Assembly (NCBI RefSeq): GCF_000413855.1
Contig: NZ_ATGG01000013.1
Coordinates: 62,001 to 126,000, forward strand
From: Acinetobacter gyllenbergii CIP 110306 = MTCC 11365
Lineage (GTDB): Bacteria; Pseudomonadota; Gammaproteobacteria; Pseudomonadales; Moraxellaceae
Reading direction: 5' to 3'
DNA: 64,000 nucleotides
The position numbers and the translations under genes are program-made. Below the pieces are notes generated by a model that saw only the letters and a program-made list of their open reading frames with translations, ran no database searches and was not told the origin of the DNA. Shown here piece after piece: positions 33,516-41,554 of the stretch (its first letter is position 1; each line of letters opens with the position of its first letter).

Positions 33516-33604
33516 TCGCACAACAATAATGATGAAACATCGAGCCAGCTTTCACTGAGCTATCTTGGAAGGATAGTGATGTAGTTCCATCTGCATTTGT
33601 GCAA
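33516..33604 (-). ncRNA. Y RNA-like unit 2 (89 nt), D-arm-like
   Basis: Terminal helix TTGCACAA / TTGTGCGA (8 pairs with one G.U), AUGC / UUG loop, second helix GATGGAAC / GTTTCATC (8 bp, conserved G.U), then CTACAT. Interior: hairpin CTATC-cttccaa-GATAG (33560-33576) and a D-arm-like TAGCTCAGTGAAAGCTGG (about 33545-33562). No T-arm. Confidence 0.85.
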
Positions 33605-33612
33605 TTTTGATT

Positions 33613-33681
33613 ATAGGGTAGCAAGTTGAGTATAGAAACAAAAACATTGGAAAGATGTAGTTCCTAAAGCATTTACCCTAT
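33613..33681 (-). ncRNA. Y RNA-like unit 1 (69 nt), minimal
   Basis: Terminal helix ATAGGGTA / TACCCTAT (8 bp, perfect), AUGC / UUG loop, second helix TAGGAAC / GTTTCTA (7 bp, conserved G.U), then a small ACAT/ATGT hairpin. First unit of the array; it starts 17 nt after the rsr stop codon. No tRNA-like module. Confidence 0.87.
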
Positions 33682-33697
33682 TTACAGACCTGACCAA

Positions 33698-35311
33698 TCA
33701 AGTCGGTAATTTGCTTTGTTCAATTTCATTGATCCAGTGATCAGCGTGCATTTTACCCTGCGAAAATAAATCAATCAGCGTAAATACATGGTCACTAAAA
33801 CCACCAATATTCATCACATCAGTACGTTCAGGTACTTGAGTGTGTGTATAAGGCTGTAAATCTACGCAGACCAATTTTGCTTCTGGGCAGCGTTGTTTTA
33901 AAATATCCCATTCATACAACATGCCTGTTTTATGGCGTGTTCGTAACTGGTCAGCCCAAGACTCATTGTCTGAAAAATAAATCATCAAATCGACAGCTGC
34001 CTGATCTCGATTGAGTCGATTTAATGGAATGCTGCAATCCGTTCCACCGCCACCAAGCGCAGCAAATTGTTTGGCGACTTCAAAAATAGAGCGTGTTTTA
34101 CCACCTGTGAAAACCTGTTTTAATCGACCAAATAAGCTTGCTTGATCAGATTCATTTTCCACAATATTCAATGAATGAAGTTGTGTATCAAACGGCATAA
34201 TTTCAATGTCAGGATTTACTTGCTTTAACGCACAGGCAAATAACGATGCCACATCGACACAACGTAATACTGATGTTGCACCTTTGCGATAGCCTGTCAC
34301 AGGGCTTGCCATTGAGCCTGAAACATCAACCGCAACCATCACACGACCAGTGAGGCGAGGCACATTTTGTAAAGCGGCTTGCATCACCTGTTCCAAAGAC
34401 TGCTGTACAACTTGAGGGACAGCATCATCCAATGCCGACCAAGTTGTCATTAATTGATAGGGCAAAACTCGGCTTTTGCGAATCATATCCTGATCTTGTA
34501 ATTTATTTGCAATGATTTCATCCATGCCTTCGATTTGAAATACACCATGACGAGCAAAAGTATTCAAGTTCATTCTTAACATCTGCCAACCTCCATTTTT
34601 AGCAATCTCAGCCCATTGTTGTGCTGAAAGCTGTAAATTGGTGAGAAGTTGCATTGGCAAGTCAGGAACATCTTGGCTTAAACCTTGACGGAATTTTTCT
34701 AAGGCTTGAACTTTGGTAGGCAACTGCTCAAGCTCGTATTTTTTACCTAACACATAAGCAAAGAATGCCTCCTGAGCGACATCTTTAGGCTTTGGGTGAG
34801 TCATTTTTAATACATCTGCTAAAGAAGGTTGATTGCCAATATTAGCTGCCAACAATTGATTTTCATTGGCATTGATCAACCATTGATTGATCATTTTCTT
34901 TGGCAAGCTACCCAAAGATTTGCGTTGTACCACACCTGAACGCATGATTTGTACAAAATTACGCAACTGTTTGCCATTATCAATCACCAATGGAAAGACT
35001 GCTTTAAATAAGGTTTGATCACGTTGTGATAAAATGGCCAATAATAAAACAGGCATGTCTTTCATGTAGTTATTTTGGCGGGTATAAACTGCCGTTTTAG
35101 CAATAAATTCTGCATCAATATCTTGTGTTAGTACCAATACCTGATCCAACTGCATTTGTGCCGTTTGATAAAAGGTGTGATTCAACGTACCTGTTGCTGC
35201 AAGTTGAGCTAAGGCTTGACGGTGATTTAGTTGAAATGCACGACCGCCAGCTTCATTGTTGATCAATTGTTTTTTAGTTGCCTGAGAGGCAAAAATTGTC
35301 TGGTTTACCAT
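33698..35311 (-). CDS. rsr: Ro60 orthologue, TROVE-domain RNA-binding protein
   Basis: A 537-residue ring-forming protein. The TROVE HEAT-repeat domain covers about 10-310 (AVYTRQNNYMKDMPVLLLAIL; QIMRSGVVQRKSLGSLPKKMI). A vWA-like domain (about 320-520) carries the MIDAS motif DVSGS (329-333). Ro60 proteins bind Y RNAs on the outer surface and misfolded RNA in the central hole; bacterial members partner exoribonucleases. AGAGGATG lies upstream of the ATG. It has a sigma54 promoter 48 bp upstream. The eight ncRNA units follow directly on the same strand. Confidence 0.94.
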   Translation of the reverse strand: MVNQTIFASQATKKQLINNEAGGRAFQLNHRQALAQLAATGTLNHTFYQTAQMQLDQVLVLTQDIDAEFIAKTAVYTRQNNYMKDMPVLLLAILSQRDQTLFKAVFPLVIDNGKQLRNFVQIMRSGVVQRKSLGSLPKKMINQWLINANENQLLAANIGNQPSLADVLKMTHPKPKDVAQEAFFAYVLGKKYELEQLPTKVQALEKFRQGLSQDVPDLPMQLLTNLQLSAQQWAEIAKNGGWQMLRMNLNTFARHGVFQIEGMDEIIANKLQDQDMIRKSRVLPYQLMTTWSALDDAVPQVVQQSLEQVMQAALQNVPRLTGRVMVAVDVSGSMASPVTGYRKGATSVLRCVDVASLFACALKQVNPDIEIMPFDTQLHSLNIVENESDQASLFGRLKQVFTGGKTRSIFEVAKQFAALGGGGTDCSIPLNRLNRDQAAVDLMIYFSDNESWADQLRTRHKTGMLYEWDILKQRCPEAKLVCVDLQPYTHTQVPERTDVMNIGGFSDHVFTLIDLFSQGKMHADHWINEIEQSKLPT

Positions 35312-35358
35312 GACCCATCCTCTATGAATTTTAAGTTGTTGTCTCTTGGATGTGTTAT

Positions 35359-35375
35359 TGCAGTGACTGTGCCAA
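35359..35375 (-). promoter_or_regulatory. Sigma54 promoter of rsr
   Basis: The minus strand reads TTGGCAC-AGTCA-CTGCA, with GG and GC 10 nt apart. The promoter is identical to that of rtcB except at one base over about 28 nt including flanks. Predicted start point near 35347, a 36-nt leader. Confidence 0.88.
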
Positions 35376-35476
35376 CTTTTTAAAAACCAACTATAAATTT
35401 TTTAAAGTATTGATAATTAAATAAAATTAAATTTTAAATATTTTTCTGGAGTATATGTATTGTTGATATTATTGAT

Positions 35477-35518
35477 ATTAATATATCTTTTGGGATATAT
35501 TAATATTTTAAAAGATAT
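35477..35518. promoter_or_regulatory. Candidate RtcR enhancer sites upstream of rsr
   Basis: An 11-bp inverted repeat ATTAATATATC / GATATATTAAT (35477-35487 with 35494-35504) is followed by ATATTTT-AA-AAGATAT (35503-35518), a one-mismatch copy of the rtcB palindrome. It begins 128 bp from the -24 element, matching the rtcB arrangement. The DNA around it (35376-35560) is almost all A and T. Confidence 0.6.
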
Positions 35519-35566
35519 ATAATCTGTGCTGAGATTTTATTGATAGATCATATATCAGGGGATCTA

Positions 35567-36529
35567 TTAGGATTTGTCGATTTTTGAAAGTTGACCTGTC
35601 TCATCTAAGCTAAATTGATCGAAATCATGGGCTAAATAGAAGTTTCCTTGATAGAAAGCTTGCACTTCCTCTGCAATGGCTTGCTGTCCAGCATTATCTT
35701 GATGTCTTGGACTAAAGTGCGTCAGGATTAGATTGCTTAGGCCTTGTTGCTGAGCGAATTCTGCAACCATCTTTGCTGAACTATGCATTGGGCCTGAACC
35801 GACTTTATCTAAAGCGGCTTGCGTGTAGGTGCTTTCGTGAATCAAAAGTTGAGCATCTTCGCAAGCCTGTGCCAATAATTCAGGACAGTCATTATCGCCG
35901 CCGACGATGGCATGTGCGCGTTGTATCTGTAACTGGGTAAAATCGGCTGCTTTTAAAGTTTGTCCATTAAATTGAATGTCCAGACCTTGTTGTAAATCGC
36001 CCCAAGCTTTTCCTTTTGGTACGCCGAGTTGAATTAAAGCCTGCGTATCTAATTTTTTTTGAGTGTATTGCACAATCATACTAAATGCGAAACTGGGTAC
36101 ACGATGACTGAGTGGGTGAGCTTGAATTGAAAGATTATCCGTCAGTTGCTGTATCTGGGTCGCTTCATTTACTTCAATAAAGTGGAGTGGGTAAGGTAAA
36201 TGTAAATCGGTCAGTTGTGCTGTGACTGCAATCCATTGTTGAATTTCTTTGGGAGCAATAATGGTTAAAGGTGCAGTACGGGCATTCATACCTGCACTTG
36301 CAAGTAAGCCAACTAGGCCATAACAGTGATCGCCGTGAACATGGCTAATGCAGATCGCGATTAAGTTTTGTAATGAAAGTTTGGCCTGTTGAATGCGATG
36401 CTGTGTGCCTTCGCCAGCATCGACCAATATCCAGTCTTTATTCTTGCTGTTGCGGATGGCCAAACCAGAAACGTTGCGTGTCAGTGTGGGTACACCAGAT
36501 GATGTGCCTAAAAAAGTAAAATGAAGCAT
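35567..36529 (-). CDS. rnz: Ribonuclease Z / RNase BN (tRNA 3'-end endonuclease)
   Basis: A 320-residue zinc-dependent metallo-beta-lactamase-fold nuclease that trims tRNA 3' ends. Motifs: FLGTSSGVPT (5-14), HVHGDH (63-68, metal-binding), a PSFAF segment, HESTYT and HFSPRH near 280. It ends 255 bp upstream of rsr on the same strand. The Y RNA-like units mimic tRNA, so this could process them; the association is by context only. It is divergent from the zinc-ribbon/rtcR pair. Confidence 0.92.
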   Translation of the reverse strand: MLHFTFLGTSSGVPTLTRNVSGLAIRNSKNKDWILVDAGEGTQHRIQQAKLSLQNLIAICISHVHGDHCYGLVGLLASAGMNARTAPLTIIAPKEIQQWIAVTAQLTDLHLPYPLHFIEVNEATQIQQLTDNLSIQAHPLSHRVPSFAFSMIVQYTQKKLDTQALIQLGVPKGKAWGDLQQGLDIQFNGQTLKAADFTQLQIQRAHAIVGGDNDCPELLAQACEDAQLLIHESTYTQAALDKVGSGPMHSSAKMVAEFAQQQGLSNLILTHFSPRHQDNAGQQAIAEEVQAFYQGNFYLAHDFDQFSLDETGQLSKIDKS

Positions 36530-36642
36530 CTTGTTGGTATTTTTTAATGAAAAGGTTATTGTATATGAAACTATAAAATTTTATAGAAAATGATGTGCAA
36601 AGATCATAAGATCAATAAAAAGATTTAAGGGCATAGCCTCAA

Positions 36643-36966
36643 ATGAGTAAACTAGGATGTGTATGTGGTCATGTGATTGTTGATCAGACAGATCAAATTC
36701 CATACAAAGCTTCTTTTATTACTGATGTTGATTTATTTGATTTTTATGATGCAGTTGACGACACGATGAATACGCCTTTAAATCATAAACAGACATTTTC
36801 TGAGCAGTTTATAGATAGGTTTATACGATATTCTGCAGATATGTATGAATGTACGCAATGTGGGCGATTATGGATAGGTATTGGAAATAATCAGTTTAAG
36901 GCTTTTCTTCCTGAATCAGGGAAATATCAAGCTATTTTAAATATTCAACATGATAGATTTAAATGA
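36643..36966 (+). CDS. Zinc-ribbon-like hypothetical protein coupled to rtcR
   Basis: A 107-residue protein with two Cys pairs, GCVCGH (6-9) and ECTQCGRLW (about 70-78), likely to bind one zinc. The rest, including SGKYQAILNIQH near the end, is not recognised. Small proteins with this CxCG...CxxCG layout are widespread and uncharacterised. It overlaps rtcR by 4 bp (ATGA), so translation is coupled. It might be an RtcR partner or a gene riding along. Confidence 0.7.
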   Translation: MSKLGCVCGHVIVDQTDQIPYKASFITDVDLFDFYDAVDDTMNTPLNHKQTFSEQFIDRFIRYSADMYECTQCGRLWIGIGNNQFKAFLPESGKYQAILNIQHDRFK

Positions 36967-38558
36967 ATAAAAAAACCGTTGTGATTGGCTTTGTAGGTTC
37001 TACTTTAGATCAAGGAAAGCGTCCTGATCGATGGCAACGCTGGCGTCCGACTTTGAGCCTTCTGATGCATGAAGATTTGATTGTGGATGAATTGGTACTC
37101 TTGCATGATCGACAACATCATAATTTAGTTAAATTTATTGCTGAAGATGTGCAGGATGTGTCGCCATCGACTACCGTGTCAGGTCAGCGAGTGAGTATCC
37201 GTGATCCTTGGGATTTTGCCGAGGTCTATGGTGCGCTGTATGACTTTGTAAAAACCTATCCATTTGATATTGAAAAAAATAACTATCTTTTGCATATCAC
37301 GACAGGCACACACGTTGGTCAAATCTGTTGGTATCTATTAGTCGATGCCAATTATTTGCCTGCCAAGCTGATTCAAAGTGCACCCAATCAACAAAAAACA
37401 CCAGAAGGTGAATATCGTATCATTGATCTGGATTTGTCTCGCTATGATGTTCTCAAGCAGCGTTTTGAAGATGAACAACAACAAAACTGGCAGCAACTAA
37501 AAGCCAATATTTCAACTTATAACCCTGAATTTAATCAACTGATCACTGAAGTTGAATTGGTGGCAACACGTTCCAGCGCACCGATTTTGATTATGGGTGC
37601 AACAGGGGTTGGAAAATCGCATTTAGCCAAACAAATCTTTCAATTAAAGAAAGATAAGTTTCATTTGAATGGCCGCTTTATTGATGTCAACTGTGCGACC
37701 TTACGTGGTGACAGTGCCATGTCGAGTTTGTTTGGTCATGTCAAAGGAGCATTTACAGGTGCAGCGGCTTCGCGGACAGGTCTATTAAAAAGTGCCGATC
37801 AGGGGATTTTGTTTTTGGATGAAATTGGGGAGCTTGGGCTAGATGAGCAAGCGATGCTGCTCAAGGCGTTGGAGGATAAATCCTTTTTTCCTGTCGGAAG
37901 TGACAAAGAGGTTCAGGCAGATTTCCAGCTGATTGCAGGAACAAATCGAGATCTAAGAACTGAAGTGCAGGCAGGTCGTTTCCGAGAGGATTTATGGGCG
38001 CGATTGAATACATGGACTTTCTTTTTACCCAATCTTAAAGATCGAATTGAAGATATTGCTCCGAATATTGAATTTGAGTTGCAACGCTTCGCGGCAAATC
38101 AGCAACGCCAATTACGCTTTCAACGTGATGCACTCGATGTGTATTTGAAATTTGCCAAGTCTAAAGAAGCATTATGGCAAGGCAATTTCCGTGATTTAAC
38201 TGCCAGCGTGACGCGATTAGCGACATTATCCAGTGGTGAGCTGATCCGTTCAGAAACAGTCGAAAAAGAGATTCAGCGTTTAAAGCAGTTGTGGTCGATT
38301 CAAACCACACAAAGTGAATTTAAGAAAAAGGATGTTCTACTCAAGTATTTAGATCAAGCGCAGTTGAGCGAGATCGATGAGTTTGATCAGATTCAACTGC
38401 GTGGGGTGCTGCAAGTCTGTGAAAATGCCAAGTCGATGGCGGATGCTGGACGTCAATTGTTTGCAGCTTCACGCCAACAACGTAATACCACCAATGACAG
38501 TGACCGAGTCAAAAAGTATTTGGCTCGGTTTGGCTTAAGTTGGGGGGATTTTCAGTAA
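36963..38558 (+). CDS. rtcR: RtcR, CARF-domain sigma54-dependent activator of RNA repair
   Basis: A 531-residue regulator. The N-terminal Rossmann-like RtcR/CARF domain (1-185) has the HITTGTHVGQIC loop (about 111-122), proposed to sense RNA-damage products. The AAA+ domain (about 190-420) has Walker A GATGVGKS (212-219), the sigma54-contacting GAFTGA (262-267) and ILFLDEIGE (Walker B). A C-terminal DNA-binding region is rich in Arg/Gln (about 480-531). It should activate the two sigma54 promoters at 32052 and 35359. It is convergent with the DUF2157 gene, stop codons adjacent. Confidence 0.95.
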   Translation: MNKKTVVIGFVGSTLDQGKRPDRWQRWRPTLSLLMHEDLIVDELVLLHDRQHHNLVKFIAEDVQDVSPSTTVSGQRVSIRDPWDFAEVYGALYDFVKTYPFDIEKNNYLLHITTGTHVGQICWYLLVDANYLPAKLIQSAPNQQKTPEGEYRIIDLDLSRYDVLKQRFEDEQQQNWQQLKANISTYNPEFNQLITEVELVATRSSAPILIMGATGVGKSHLAKQIFQLKKDKFHLNGRFIDVNCATLRGDSAMSSLFGHVKGAFTGAAASRTGLLKSADQGILFLDEIGELGLDEQAMLLKALEDKSFFPVGSDKEVQADFQLIAGTNRDLRTEVQAGRFREDLWARLNTWTFFLPNLKDRIEDIAPNIEFELQRFAANQQRQLRFQRDALDVYLKFAKSKEALWQGNFRDLTASVTRLATLSSGELIRSETVEKEIQRLKQLWSIQTTQSEFKKKDVLLKYLDQAQLSEIDEFDQIQLRGVLQVCENAKSMADAGRQLFAASRQQRNTTNDSDRVKKYLARFGLSWGDFQ

Positions 38559-39629
38559 TCATTCAACTGGATGGTTTTTCTTTATTTGGGGTTGGTTAGG
38601 TAGAAATTCTAAGTTCCAGAGCTTTTCGGCATGCCGGCCAATCCACCAGAACGAAACAGCGAGCAAGATAAAGAAAATGGCTTTGTGCATGCCATTCCAG
38701 AAGAACTCAAAATACTTGGTGTAGAGGTTAATAAATAAGAAGGTGATACCAAAACCACGTGAGGTGGCATCATCATGTTTTAAACCATAGACAATCGCGA
38801 TGATGGCAATAAACGCGAATAAAACACCCCAATGCAACAGCTCATATTGTTTAACGCTATACCAACTACTCAAATCCCCATAATTGCCAAAGATCGAGAG
38901 GATCCATAAGGCAATAAACAGGTAGAGTAGGCCCATGACATAAGTTGAATGTGCAAAGTCTTTAAAATGCGCATAACGTTTAAACAGCAAGCTTAGACCA
39001 ATCAGTGCGCCACCAAACAAGACAAAGCGTAAAGGAAAGTTCATCCCAAGATAATAAGCACCCCAACCTGACATATAGCCTGTTTCCGTCCCAAACCATG
39101 AGCCGAGTGATAGCAGCGAAAACACCCAGATCAGTTTAGAAGGGAACCAGAAGGCAAGTGCCGCATAAATGATGGTGGAGAGCAGAAATAATAAAGAGAA
39201 ATGTCCACTACCAGTATCGATGGCTTGGCCAAAATAGGCGACAGACGCTGCGGTAGAGAGCACGCCTGCAAAAATAATCGCTTCATTGCTAAATTGATGC
39301 AGCGGTTTGGTTTTGCGTCGATGATAGGCAAAGCCATAAAAGGTTGCTGCAACCACAGCAAAAATCAAACAAGGAATGATTTTGGAATCAATAAAGATTT
39401 TTTCAATCAATTCCATTAAAAATTTATCGGCGGTAATTGCAGCAATGGCAATTACGGCACAAATCATTGAAATCCAGAATGAGTATTTTGCTAAACGTTC
39501 CCAGTCAAAAGGCCGAATCGAAAAACTTTGATTTAAATCATTGGCAACATCGGGCGTAATCGTGCCTTGTTGTTGCCATTGCTCAATGGTTTGCTTTAAA
39601 AAAAGTCCCTGTTTTTTATTTAATTTCAT
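38559..39629 (-). CDS. DUF2157 multi-pass membrane protein
   Basis: A 356-residue protein with a soluble N-terminal helical segment (DUF2157, 1-45, FLKQTIEQWQQQGTITPDVA) and about ten transmembrane helices. Function of the family is unknown. The start ATG at 39629 has AAAGAAC-like purines only. Its stop directly adjoins that of rtcR. A related DUF4401 partner gene, often found beside DUF2157, is not visible here. Confidence 0.8.
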   Translation of the reverse strand: MKLNKKQGLFLKQTIEQWQQQGTITPDVANDLNQSFSIRPFDWERLAKYSFWISMICAVIAIAAITADKFLMELIEKIFIDSKIIPCLIFAVVAATFYGFAYHRRKTKPLHQFSNEAIIFAGVLSTAASVAYFGQAIDTGSGHFSLLFLLSTIIYAALAFWFPSKLIWVFSLLSLGSWFGTETGYMSGWGAYYLGMNFPLRFVLFGGALIGLSLLFKRYAHFKDFAHSTYVMGLLYLFIALWILSIFGNYGDLSSWYSVKQYELLHWGVLFAFIAIIAIVYGLKHDDATSRGFGITFLFINLYTKYFEFFWNGMHKAIFFILLAVSFWWIGRHAEKLWNLEFLPNQPQIKKNHPVE

Positions 39630-39722
39630 TATGAAAGAACCCGAATGTCTGTATATCTATACTGATATAACAGACATTGGATTCAAAACACGTATATTTT
39701 TCTTAGTAATTTGTTGTTAAGT

Positions 39723-40352
39723 CTACAGTTTTAAAAAACGAGCAATGACTTGGCGCAACTGTTTTAGATAACCTGTAAAGAAATGATTGGCGCCTGGCAA
39801 AATTGTGATCGGATGTTTTTGTGGTTTTGCCCACGCGATCATATCTGAGAGCAGGGTAATATCATCCTGCTCACCATGAACAAAGAGAATGTCGCCGTCA
39901 ATTGCAGGGGTTTTATAATGACGCAAATCAACCACAGAGCCTGTAGGTAAGCCACATAATACCAACTGTTTAGGACGTAATTCATCGCTGAGTTGTGCTT
40001 GGCATTTTGCCAGTACATGTGAACCAAAGCTAAAGCCACCTGCGTAGAAGGTTAAACCTGCATGCTTTTCACGGGCATATTTAATCACAGCCATGATGTC
40101 ATCAGTCTCGCCGTGTCCTTGGTCATGTGTGCCTTCACTCCCAGCTAAACCACGAAAACTTGGACGATACACAATACAGCCCATTTCATTGAAAATCTGA
40201 GCCAATAAAACAGGGACCTTGTGATGAGGTGTACCACCTTGTAAAGGATGTGGGTGGCAGACGACAGCAAAACCTGTGATTTCACCTTGGGGTTGATCAA
40301 CAAACATTTCGATTTGACCAACAGGACCTTGGATGAATAATTGCTCAGACAT
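39723..40352 (-). CDS. Alpha/beta hydrolase (YcjY/YsgA-like esterase)
   Basis: A 209-residue cytoplasmic alpha/beta hydrolase. It has the CHPHPLQGGTPHHK oxyanion motif (about 31-44), the RGLAGSEG loop, a nucleophile GFSFGS (about 103-108), and a likely acid/His pair in HGEQDD and HFF near 165-190. The family includes small esterases of unknown substrate. It is transcribed divergently from yaaA with about 120 bp between. Confidence 0.85.
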   Translation of the reverse strand: MSEQLFIQGPVGQIEMFVDQPQGEITGFAVVCHPHPLQGGTPHHKVPVLLAQIFNEMGCIVYRPSFRGLAGSEGTHDQGHGETDDIMAVIKYAREKHAGLTFYAGGFSFGSHVLAKCQAQLSDELRPKQLVLCGLPTGSVVDLRHYKTPAIDGDILFVHGEQDDITLLSDMIAWAKPQKHPITILPGANHFFTGYLKQLRQVIARFLKL

Positions 40353-40477
40353 AAGATACGCAATGGATAATGGAAGAATCCACTATTTTACCGATAAAAC
40401 TGAACGAGAACACGAATTGGCATTAAAAATTATCAACTGTTATAGTTTCACTAAGATAAATTTATTTTTGATTGATT

Positions 40478-41260
40478 ATGCTTGCTTTAATTTCTCCTGC
40501 TAAAACACTTGATTACACCACAGCCTTACCTACAGATACGCACACTCAGCCACGTTTATTGGCACAATCTCAACAGTTGATTGATGTATGTCGTAAACTT
40601 TCGGCAACTGAAATCGCATCCTTGATGACAGTAAGCGAGAAAATCGCCAATTTAAATGTAGAGCGTTTTCGTGACTGGAATGCTGATTTTGATTTTTCCA
40701 ATGCACGTCAAGCCTTGTTTGCATTTAAAGGGGATGTGTATACTGGTTTAGATGCTTATTATCTAAAAGACCAAGATATTGATTTTGCCCAACAGCATTT
40801 ACGTATGCTGTCTGGTCTGTATGGTTTATTGCGTCCGTTGGATTTGATGATGCCGTACCGTTTGGAAATGGGGACTAAATTGAAAAATACCCGTGGCCAT
40901 AATCTATATGAATTTTGGGGCAGTATTATCACCGATCAAATTAACCACGATTTAGCTGAAATTGATGCAAAAGTATTGGTAAATTTAGCTTCTGACGAAT
41001 ATTATAAATCTGTGAATGAAAAGAAAATTCAGGCAGAAATTATCAAGCCTGTATTCTTGGATCAGAAGAACGGAAAATATAAAGTCATTAGTTTCTATGC
41101 GAAAAAAGCGCGTGGTCTGATGGCAAGATACTTGATTGAAAATAAATTAAGCCAAGTAGAACAATTAAAAGCATTTGATAGTGAAGGGTATTACTTTGAT
41201 GCTGAAAGTTCATCGAATAAAGAATTGGTCTTTAAGCGAGATGAACAACACGCAGCTTAG
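40478..41260 (+). CDS. yaaA: Peroxide stress protein YaaA
   Basis: The 260-residue YaaA/DUF328 protein lowers free iron and protects from hydrogen peroxide. The ATG at 40478 is preferred; an upstream TTG adds two residues. Signature segments: ISPAKTLDY (5-13), [30 protein letters not shown] (about 77-87) and MVLA-like [17 protein letters not shown]. The C-terminal [15 protein letters not shown] follows. In E. coli it is OxyR-controlled. Confidence 0.92.
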   Translation: MLALISPAKTLDYTTALPTDTHTQPRLLAQSQQLIDVCRKLSATEIASLMTVSEKIANLNVERFRDWNADFDFSNARQALFAFKGDVYTGLDAYYLKDQDIDFAQQHLRMLSGLYGLLRPLDLMMPYRLEMGTKLKNTRGHNLYEFWGSIITDQINHDLAEIDAKVLVNLASDEYYKSVNEKKIQAEIIKPVFLDQKNGKYKVISFYAKKARGLMARYLIENKLSQVEQLKAFDSEGYYFDAESSSNKELVFKRDEQHAA

Positions 41261-41281
41261 TTTTGCCCTAGGCAGGGTGGG

Positions 41282-41545
41282 ATGTTAACCAAAGAACATT
41301 TATTAAAACATGCGATATCGTCTGATCGAGTTAAAGTCAAAGGGCATTTGACAGAACCTCGAAGTTATGGGGTGTATGCATTGCCGCTTGATCGAGATGG
41401 TACTCGACGATTCCGATTTGGTAATCATCCTATGCGCCAACAGGAACTGAAACATGAGTTTGGTTCCTGTACCTTGTATCAGCTTTTTTTAGAGCGTAAA
41501 GATGCTGAATCATTGGCAAAGTGGCTGAATAAAGAAATCCAATGA
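41282..41545 (+). CDS. Hypothetical protein
   Basis: An 87-residue basic protein starting after a GGGTGGG purine stretch. I recognise no domain; YGVYALPLDRDGTRRFRFGNH is the most distinctive part. It is 21 bp after yaaA and 9 bp before the HD-domain gene, so the three are probably one transcription unit. Confidence 0.65.
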   Translation: MLTKEHLLKHAISSDRVKVKGHLTEPRSYGVYALPLDRDGTRRFRFGNHPMRQQELKHEFGSCTLYQLFLERKDAESLAKWLNKEIQ

Positions 41546-41554
41546 GGATGAGCA

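Noticed and set aside
33307..33558. Plus-strand ORF of 83 codons (TTG start) inside the ncRNA array
   Set aside because: It runs opposite to the units, has no ribosome-binding site, and is an accident of the repeated sequence.
32885..33680. A roughly 20-nt motif recurring eight times at 67-160 bp intervals, which looks CRISPR-like at first sight
   Set aside because: Spacing is irregular, the repeat core varies, and each copy has its own flanking inverted arms. The units fit folded RNAs, and no cas genes are present.
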